Source: Gnetum montanum | Taxonomy: Eukaryota > Streptophyta > Gnetopsida > Gnetales > Gnetaceae | Length of the DNA: 64,000 bases | Assembly (NCBI GenBank): GCA_015680685.1 | Contig: MNCI01023945.1 | Coordinates: 465,004-529,003, forward strand | Reading direction: 5' to 3' | Shown here: piece after piece, positions 56,700-64,000 of the stretch | Position numbering within the stretch: position 1 is the first letter of the stretch | Layout of the letters: every line of letters starts with the position of its first letter | Made by a program: the position numbers and the translations under genes | Notes under the pieces: generated by a model | What the model was told of the DNA's origin: nothing | Databases searched by the model: none | Seen by the model: only the letters and a program-made list of their open reading frames with translations

Positions 56700-58958
56700 A
56701 TTAACATAAAAAATGCCTGTATGTAGCAACCACACAACAAGAAGACACCCAGTGGTTGACAGCTAACCAAGAAAGCAACTCACCAACATGCATGGAACTA
56801 ACTGGGGGGACCAAGTTGCACCCACATAGAAGGCATAGATGCACTAGAGCAAGAGTGTTGCCAACTTCCAACCCTTAACCTGAAAACATCAATTGGGGGA
56901 AGTTGGAAACTCCTAAAAAATTCAAACAAATGCTCCGATAGGAGAATACTAGTCAATGTGCAACAGACCAAACCTTATCATGAATCTAGAATGATCAATG
57001 CACATAATACCTCTGAGAGAGGATGACCTTGCTCATTATTTCGAATCTTCTCCTTTCAACTTAGTCATGGGGGAGATGGCCACCTATGCTGATCAATCAA
57101 GGCCCTCAATTTCTTTTTAAGTTTTTTTTAACACATGTTTGTTTCACAAATTTCTTTAAATTTTCTTGTTTTTGTTTTGCAACATCATTCATACTTTTTC
57201 ATTTATTTGTGTGTCTATTTATTTTGTTAAGTTTTTCACCTAATAAGTGCTCCTGAAGATGGTATGAACTGTATTCCATTGATTGTTATTGTTTGGTTTT
57301 TACCTTTGAGTTATAATGTTGATACTAAGGTATGGTTCTTTTGATATAACAGGCAATGAGTTCACATCATCCATGCATCCATGAATTTCTATGGTCTCTC
57401 TTGGCTTGGAACTATACAGTCCCTTTCTTTCAATAATAAGAACTATCAACGAATTGGTGACTGGGCATTTCTCGAACTAAGGAAGGACTCAAGAATTGAA
57501 AAGGGTGTGACTTCAAGGGGATTTGATGCATTTGTGCTGGCCATTCTCTTGGGTCCTTGGATGTTTCCTTCTTGGGTCTTCTGTACCATTCCGATGTTGC
57601 TCCATTATCAGGAAGCTGAGCTAATAAACATAATAAGTCTTTGCATTGTGTGGTTCTCACACAAGCACAAAAAAAATAGTGAGAATTCAAAGCACATCCC
57701 TTAGATGAAATAATCATCTAGGCTACAAGCACCAGTTATGGAACTAAATAAACATGTTCCCTCTAACTAAGGCCCCTTCACGCTTCCTACTTTCTCCTTT
57801 TTCATTTCGTCAGAATGGTGGTCACTCTTTGGCAGAAGCATTCTTGTTACTTTAGGTGGATGGATTAGACAAATGTATTAATGCGAAGTCACTAGATATC
57901 AATTGTTTGAGGCTAGATTTGGAATGAGATCTACTAAGTTACTTTAACCATTAATACACAAGGGGCTGTACACCACCTTGTTCTTGAGACTCCATTCCAT
58001 TCTCTTCGTTCCATCCTTATTCCTCCATTTTTTCACCTCATTGCCGGTTGTATCAATAGTCTATATTTTGGTTGATGCATTGTTTTCTTTTTGGTAAACT
58101 CTTGTGGTTAAGACTTTAACTCTTCGTTCCAAATGGCATTTCTAGAGCCTACAAACTCTTTGAATGCGGGATTGTCAAGGCATTAAGGGCATGCACCTGC
58201 TTTGGGGAGGACCCACTGGCATTCCTATATGGTCCATCTGTTAATTTCTTTCCCTTAAACATTTTCGCAATCAACATTTATTTTGTTCATCTTCATCCTT
58301 GACATCCATTTCTATCGGCATTTCCATTGTTTCTTTTTCTCCATCTTTCTTATTCCTTATCTTTTTCCATTCTCTCGCTGCCGAAGGTTTGCTCTCAATC
58401 ATGGGGGTCTTGGTCCAATTTTTTTGATTTTCTCTAAACCCCTACACCTTGGGTAGTCACTAGTGTTATATCTCCAAAATCTGCATCAGCCATACCACAA
58501 CTCGGCCAATGGACCTTACACTGAGGCAAGGTATCAACTGCATTGTGATTCATTTACCCTTGCTAATTTAAGATTGTGTTGTGTGTGCATATGATAATCA
58601 TACACCAATGGATTGGATCTAGAGGGAACACTTGGAATGGACTGGTGCTAGAGTAGTTATGTAAGGAATAATATTGATGGCGCACTTATGGATGGACAAC
58701 GAAAAGTGCAATCTTGGCGTCGACAGCAACAGACTTCTTCTTTTCTTTCTCTCTTCTCTCTTCTCTCTCAGCTACAAAATAAGGCTGGATGTCAATTTTG
58801 TATAGTGTTCACTCTTGTTGTCATGAACACTAATTTTGTCATGTAATGTAATGATGATCCGTTCACATATCACCCTATTCACCATTAGTGTCATTCAAGT
58901 CAATAATCTCATACCTTCCCAATATTTTGTAAGGAACTCGAGAATGAGTTTTCATTCA
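56700..58958 (+). other. Non-coding 3' region of Athila-like copy 2
   Basis: No RT, RNase H or integrase motif on either strand. MHIIPLREDDLAHYFESSPF near 56995-57060 reads like a short protein remnant. 57381-57704 is open but has no family signature; its end matches 10650-10860 of copy 1, so it belongs to the element's conserved tail. Confidence 0.55.
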
Positions 58959-58970
58959 GTCATGGGGGTA
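58959..58970 (+). promoter_or_regulatory. Polypurine tract of copy 2
   Basis: GTCATGGGGGTA before the LTR start TGATGAGCC. Confidence 0.6.
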
Positions 58971-59747
58971 TGATGAGCCGCGATATCACGTACGCAATAT
59001 CGCGGCCCACCACAACATCTATAAATAAGAGGCGGCTTTCCTTATTTTAGACACTTAGACTTAGACACTTAGCCAAACTATAGTAGTTTTACCATTCCAG
59101 AGTTAGAATAATTTCCATGTGCCCGCAGTAGAAGTCTTAAAGTGAACAGATCTTTATTTGAGCAAATTATACCTAAGCACACATTTGTGTATGGTAATAA
59201 AGATGAACTTTCTAATAAACCTTGCAACATGTGGACTAAGCTAAATAGGAATTAATTATTGTTAAATGTTTAAATGCTTTCCTAGATAATTAATCTCTCT
59301 CAACCCTTACTCTCCTAGTTAAGTGCACTCAGTACAACTGCTTCAAGCACATGTGTAGCGCTTGGTAACCCAGTAACGAGTAGCGTTTGGTAATCCCAAC
59401 AGTGTTGCACTTGTTCAGGGTGTGTATGGCAAGTGGGAATGGATACTAGTGCTAGGACAATTAGAACTTAGTTAGTGAATAGTTAAGGAAAGTTAGTCTC
59501 TTAGTTCTCTTCACCTTCCCCTATTAGCATAAGACATTAAAAAGATAAAAGATATAAAAATCATATACCTCAAGCTTACTTAACCATACAACCATTACAA
59601 TACAAGTAAGTTTGGGAAGACAACGATTGATAAACCTTAAGTGTTCCATTAAGGCACGTAAGCACTTAGTCCTTGGAGTTTGACCAGATCGTGCGTGATA
59701 CGCTCGTATTCGTATGGTTGAGTGTAGGGGTACCTCACCACTCATCA
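58971..59747 (+). repeat. 3' LTR of Athila-like copy 2
   Basis: 777 bp, pair of 52692-53475. TATAAA at 59020. Tip dyad GCCGCGATAT / ATATCGCGGC at 58977-59006 is perfect. Confidence 0.9.
58977..59006. promoter_or_regulatory. Perfect 10-bp-arm GC-rich dyad at the LTR tip
   Basis: GCCGCGATAT and ATATCGCGGC flank a 10-base loop, six bases from the LTR start and 14 bases before the TATA box. The middle solo LTR has related CGCGATAT repeats in the same place. Confidence 0.8.
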
Positions 59748-59752
59748 GGTTG

Positions 59753-60560
59753 CCTTTTTATATCACAAGGATGAAGTATTTGATTATTTATTAAGAATTT
59801 GTAATCTAATTTAAAAAGAAAAAGGCTATGATATCAAAGTCATTAGGAGTCACAATGGAGGGAAATTCAAGAATGCTAAATTTGAACAATATTGTCAAAT
59901 GAATAGCATTCTTCATCAATTCTCTATTGCAAGGACTTCTCAAAAAAATGGTGTAGCGAAAGAAAGAATAAATTCTTGAATGAAATGGAAAGAACTATAT
60001 TGAATGACAAAAATCCTCCTTACCATTTTTGGGCTAAAGAAATTAACATTGCATGTTATGTCTCTTATAGAGTTTTGGTAAGAAGGTTCATCTCTAAAAC
60101 TCCCTATGAATTATGAACTAGTAGAAAACCTTCAATTTGTTATTTTCATGTTTTTGGTTCTAAATGCTATATTCTTAATGATAAATATGTTTTAAGAAAA
60201 TTTGATCCTAAAACTAATGAAGGAATTTTCTTAGGATATCCTTCTGTTAGTAGAGCATATAGAGTCTTCAACAAAAGAAAAAATGTTGTAGAAGAAACTA
60301 TAAATGTTAAAATTGATGGTAGTGGCATTACTTCTCCACAACCTAATGATGAATTAGTTTCCATTCAAAAATTATCTAGTACCTCACAAATTCAAAAGTA
60401 GATAATGAACATGTGGAAGAGCACGAGGATGAATGTGAGGAGATATCACCAATTCTACCTAAGATGCCTAGACTTAGTAGAACACACTCTCTCAATGGTG
60501 TAATTGGACAAGTACAAGATAGAATTTGCACTAGAAGCCAAACTAAGAAAGTTTGTGCCT
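59753..60560 (+). pseudogene. Integrase of copia element 2, second part, and linker
   Basis: VAFLYHKDEVFDYLLRICNL, KGYDIKVIRSHNGGKFKNAK, FEQYCQMNSILHQFSIARTS and QKNGVAKERINS continue the rve domain, with the last Asp position reading RSHNGG instead of RSDNGG. VFGSKCYILNDKYVLRKFD-type wording (about 60140-60220) and LGYPS-type text (60230) are the usual domain after integrase. Stops and frame changes are frequent. The linker to RT runs to about 60600. Confidence 0.78.
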
Positions 60561-60619
60561 ATGCAACATATCTTTCATAACTAGAACCCAAAAACTTCAA
60601 AGATGTAGAAGGAGAAGAA

Positions 60620-61430
60620 GGATGAATTTCTACTATGTAAGATGAACTAAATCAATTCACTAGAAATGATGTATGGGAATTGACACCTAAACAAAACCAT
60701 AAACCAATTATTGGCTCAAAATGTGCTTTTAGGAATAAAATTGATGAAAATGAAAATATCATTAAAAATAAAGTTAGGCTAGCTGCAAAATTATATAATC
60801 AATAAGAAGAAATTGAATTTGATGAAAAGTTTGCTTCCATTGCTAGACTTGAATCTATTATTCTTTTGGCATATGCTAACATTAAAAACATCAAGCTATA
60901 TCAAATGAATGTGAAAAGTGCCTTTCTAAATGGGACCATTCGAGAAGAGATATATGTTGAACAACCTAAAGGATTTGTAGATCCCATTAATCCTTATCAT
61001 GTTTTCAAGCTCAAGAAGGCTCTCTATGGGCTCAAACAAGTTCCTAGAGCTTAGTACAAAAGACTTTCCCAACACCTTACATCCAATAGCTTCAAAAGAG
61101 GCAGGGCTAATGTCACTTTATTTCTCAAGAGAGAAGGTAATGATTTACTTATTATTCAAATCTATGTTGATGATATTATATTTGGTGCCACTAATGATAT
61201 TCTATGCAACAAAGTTTTCAAATCTTATACAATCAAAATTTGAAATGAGCATGATGGGAGAGCTCAACAACTTTCTTGGATTTCAAATTAATCAGACAAA
61301 ATATGGAACCTTTATTTTTCAAACCAAGTATATCAAAGATCTACTACTCAAATTCAACTTGGTAGAAGTTAAGATAAAAAACACTCCTATGGTAGCAAAC
61401 CTCAAGCTCACCAAAGATGATTAAGGAAAA
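60620..61430 (+). pseudogene. Copia reverse transcriptase (RVT_2)
   Basis: FTRNDVWELTPKQ-like start, SKCAFRNKIDENENIIKNK, VRLAAKLYNQ, FDEKFASIARLESIILLAYA, YQMNVKSAFLNGTIREEIYV, EQPKGFVDPINPYHVFKLKK and ALYGLKQVPRA follow in order. The catalytic box YVDDIIFG is at 61163-61186 and LNNFLGFQINQTKYGTFIFQ follows. This is the full copia RT order. A TAA after AAKLYNQ, a TAG after VPRA and frame changes around 61050-61220 inactivate it, though both catalytic Asp codons remain. Confidence 0.88.
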
Positions 61431-61457
61431 CCTATTGATCACAAACTTTATAGAGGT

Positions 61458-62110
61458 ATGATAGGTAGCCCACTTTATTTAACTGCTAGTAAAATAGATA
61501 TAGCATTAAGTGTAGGAATTTATGCAAGATATCAAGCAAACCCAAAAGAATCCCATTTAAAGTTTGTTAAACATACTTTGTATCCAAGGGTACTACTAAT
61601 TGGGAACTTTTGTATCCAAAGGATTCCCTACTTGATCTTGCTAGATATTGCAATGCAGATTGGATAACTTGTTCAAATGATCATCAAAGCATAAGTGTAA
61701 ATTACTTCTTCCTGGGAAAGAGTCTTCTCTCTTCGACAACCAAAAAGTAAACTTCCACATCACTCTCTATGGTAGAAGCCAAGTACATTTTAGCTAGAAA
61801 TTTTTGTGCACAAATTTTATGGATGAAAGAAACACTTAAGGATTTAGGGGTAAAACGCCAATCTACACAAATTTATTGTAATAATAGTAGCACCATCAAT
61901 ATGACAAAAATATTCAACATTCTCATACAAAACATGTCAAAATTTAACATCACTTTATATGAGAACACACTCAACTTGTACATGTAAAGCTAAAATTCAT
62001 CAAAATAGAAATCATTAGAATAGAAAATCAACTTGAAAATGCTTTTACCAAACCTCTCAATGAACAACAACTCATTATTCTCTATAAAGACATGCATATA
62101 AAACCTTGTC
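61458..62110 (+). pseudogene. Copia RNase H of element 2
   Basis: MIGSPLYLTASKIDIALSVG, YARYQANPKESHLKFVKH, LARYCNADWITCSNDHQSIS, SMVEAKYILARNFCAQILWM, KETLKDLGVKRQSTQIYCNN and SSTINMTKIFNILIQNMSK match the copia RNase H region up to the HIDIRYH-type end. Frame changes occur near 61580 and 61750. ALTKPL-like wording (AFTKPLNEQQ) ends the frame at about 62070. Confidence 0.82.
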
Positions 62111-62315
62111 CTATCAAGTAAGTTTTTGCATTTAATTTCCATTAAAATATTACTCTAGATTTTCAAAACACAAAAAAAATTAATATATCTATATTTTCTT
62201 TTTCTTTTTTTCCTTTCATATATTTAGAAGAGGATCTTCTAATCCTTTTTATTTATGTCCAAAAAGAAGGAGGTAACTAACTATTCCAAATTTAGATTTT
62301 TTATGAACCAGAGAT

Positions 62316-63383
62316 TTTTGACCTTTTGGTATGTCAAAACCTTAAGGAAAATGGAAAAAATAGAATGTTTGTGATGGATAATGATTTTGTAGATCATGAA
62401 CAAGAATTCCACAATCAAAACTGATAACTCAAGGAAATGAGATCAACAAGAAGATGACGAAATGAAGACTACATGGGCAAGATGGGAGCTTGGACAAAAA
62501 CAAAGACTACAAGTTAAATGAAGATGCTTCAAGGATTGCTAAGAAGGAAAATTAATAGGAGAAAGCCTCAGAAGTTAAAGCTCAAAAGTTGAGAAGACAT
62601 CTTGAAAAAATAGTAGATGTATATCTCCAAAAATAAACGTCCCATTATAGATGTCCCACCTACTAGATAGAAGTCTCTCTTGAATTGAGGCCAATCTCAG
62701 TTAGACATCCCAACTTCGAAGTACACGTCTACACTAGTTGTTTGGTAGTTGTTGCATGAATTCCAAGGAGTTTTTGAAAAATCTAAGGCTATAAGATGAT
62801 GTCAAATTCTTGGGAATTGTGCAAGTAATGTTCACACATAAGCTCCTCATTGTTATTCTATACAATTCTATTCTTGCTACTCATTGTAACATCATTTTCA
62901 TGATTTTAAGTTGTACTAAAATTTAAGTACAAGGACCTATAAATTTAGTTACATTCCTTGTTCTTTTCTCTCTTTCTTGTAGCCTTATGGGGTTGATGTA
63001 CTTCTTGCAAGAAGACGTTCGTATTAAGCTTGTTGGGATCTTGCAGGATTGAGTGGTTTTACAACATCAAAACACTCAGAAGTGAAGCTTAATTGTGTAA
63101 AGTTTGTGGTATCTTTGAAACCACATTCTAAGCTTGTTGGAACCTTATAGGGTTAAGTGGTTTCATAATGACAAAACACTCCAAAGCAAAGCTCAAAGCT
63201 TGTACAAGGTGTGGTGCCCTCAAACCACATTTTTTTATGAAGAAAAAAAGTTCCAAGGTGTGCACAAATTCTACCCTCCAAGTGTGGACATACCCAAGTT
63301 GGGAGACCATATATAATTTGGTGTGTTGATGCAATTTTAATTAGGGAACTTATTCAACCCCCCTTCTAATTTCTGAATCCTCA
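62316..63383 (+). repeat. 3' LTR of copia element 2
   Basis: 1068 bp, TTTTGACCTTTTGGTATGTC ... CTGAATCCTCA. The first bases have mutated from TGTTG. Overlapping open frames at 63128-63334 on both strands lie inside the LTR and are not genes. Confidence 0.87.
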
Positions 63384-63388
63384 ACTAT

Positions 63389-64000
63389 AAGTACACCCAA
63401 GACATATAACCAATATAATAGTTTAGAATAATTATAGAGGAATATAACTATGCCAAAAGTATGGCTTAAAGTGACAACCTCCTACCTAACAAGATAATGA
63501 CGTAATTACTAGACTCACTTATCATTGGCTTAGTAAGGAGGATGATTCCTACTTGACAAACATTTGCATCACTTTTAACATAATTGCTTTTAACTTAAAA
63601 TAGTAAAAGGATTTGAGGAAATAATAAAAAGTTATGGTGAGATACTTATATATTATATATCACTAGTATATTGCTACTCAATGTAAACCTTTGTTTAGAA
63701 TCTTTACCATCATCTCTAATCTACTTATCAACATTAGTTTTGATCTTTAAGCTAACATTGCTCTTATAAGAAAAGGATCAATTTGCTTTATGAGCTATCT
63801 ATTCTAACTAATTAATACTTATTGTAGTACAAGTAAAAACACACATAGAAGCTTATTACAAATTAGTTTTATTATATTATATATGTTATTTTTGATTTCT
63901 TAATGTCTCTTAGTAACTTGGAGTTTCAAAATCAAGAGTCTTACCACTAGGCTAACATCTCATTTTTATCTAAACTCCTTTTGATTATGGTCATTAAGTT
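63389..64000. other. Continuation of the AT-rich flank right of copia element 2
   Basis: Resumes the sequence interrupted at 50229. AAAATAGTAAAAGGATTTGAGG at about 63596 recalls the host repeat. 63935-63965 carries a second copy of the tRNA-like CTTACCACTAGGCTAAC. Confidence 0.5.

Larger units (their letters stand above)
52692..59747 (+). mobile_element. Athila-like LTR element with gag and protease only (copy 2)
   Basis: LTRs 52692-53475 and 58971-59747; target duplications GGTTA (52687-52691) and GGTTG (59748-59752), one mismatch. It interrupts the copia integrase between DDYSHFTWV and VAFLYHKDEVFDYL. The interior has a Ser/Arg-rich N-terminal region, gag core, a CX2CX3HX4C knuckle and an aspartic protease, then 2.2 kb with no RT, RNase H or integrase. 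Same family and layout as 6218-13224, but the LTRs are more alike, so it is younger. Confidence 0.87.
50230..63383 (+). mobile_element. Ty1/copia element 2, hosting an Athila-like insertion
   Basis: LTRs 50230-51286 and 62316-63383 flanked by perfect duplications ACTAT (50225-50229, 63384-63388). Between them are a tRNA-Met primer site, remnants of a gag knuckle and protease, integrase cut in two by the element at 52692-59747, RT with a YVDD box, RNase H, then the 3' LTR. Without the insert the element would be about 6.1 kb, with a reduced gag. Stops throughout make it inactive. Confidence 0.9.

Noticed and set aside
57381-57704. Possible extra (envelope-like) gene after protease in Athila-like copy 2
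   Set aside because: No signal peptide, membrane segment pattern or conserved reading frame in copy 1; only DNA similarity to 10650-10860 is seen.
63128-63334. Two overlapping open frames on opposite strands
   Set aside because: Both lie inside the copia 3' LTR and have equivalents with stops in the other LTR.

Overview
The window looks like intergenic DNA from the nuclear genome of a seed plant with a large, repeat-rich genome. Apart from a GC-rich first 600 bases it is AT-rich. I find no intact host gene. Almost every recognisable protein belongs to a retroelement: Ty3/gypsy of the Athila-like and Tat/Ogre-like kinds, Ty1/copia, and L1-type LINEs. I cannot name the species. The only host-gene remnant is a decayed coiled-coil gene of the plant At5g41620/At3g11590 (USO1-like, BRANCHLESS TRICHOME-related) family at 4516-6000.

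Layout from the left. 1-595 is a LINE ORF1 fragment. 1661-3700 is a threefold direct repeat in which every unit is itself an inverted repeat. 4516-6000 is the host pseudogene. 6218-13224 is an Athila-like LTR element that carries gag only. 14411-28249 is a three-level nest: a Tat/Ogre-like element (15809-27919) lies inside a solo LTR (15168-28099), which lies inside another solo LTR (14416-28244). Two of the three levels have perfect 5-bp target duplications and the third differs at one base. 28640-31393 holds a 440-codon decayed frame beside a possible LTR, and 31530-34703 a broken LINE ORF2. 35890-36792 is an inverted LTR of the Athila-like family. 39357-45753 is a gag-only copia element with a 4 x 230-bp array. 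46732-47718 is a solo copia LTR. 50230-63383 is a copia element whose integrase region is split by a second gag-plus-protease Athila-like element (52692-59747).

How the parts relate. One LTR family with TGATGA...TCATCA ends dominates, with seven recognisable LTRs. Both of its full-length members have gag, and one also a protease, but no reverse transcriptase or integrase, so any movement needed enzymes from elsewhere. The Tat-like and copia elements show pol remains, but these are broken too. Most in-frame stops can be explained by C-to-T change in Gln, Arg or Trp codons, and LTR pairs differ largely by transitions, as expected for long-methylated, silenced DNA.

The most unusual features are the triplicated inverted repeat, the frame at 28640-29960 broken almost only by C-to-T type stops, the GC-rich dyads at the LTR tips of the Athila-like family, the near-identical 230-bp array, and a shared TTACGC/GCGTAA motif in the LTRs and internal arrays of the Tat-like element. 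All boundaries were read by eye; no alignment or database search was run.
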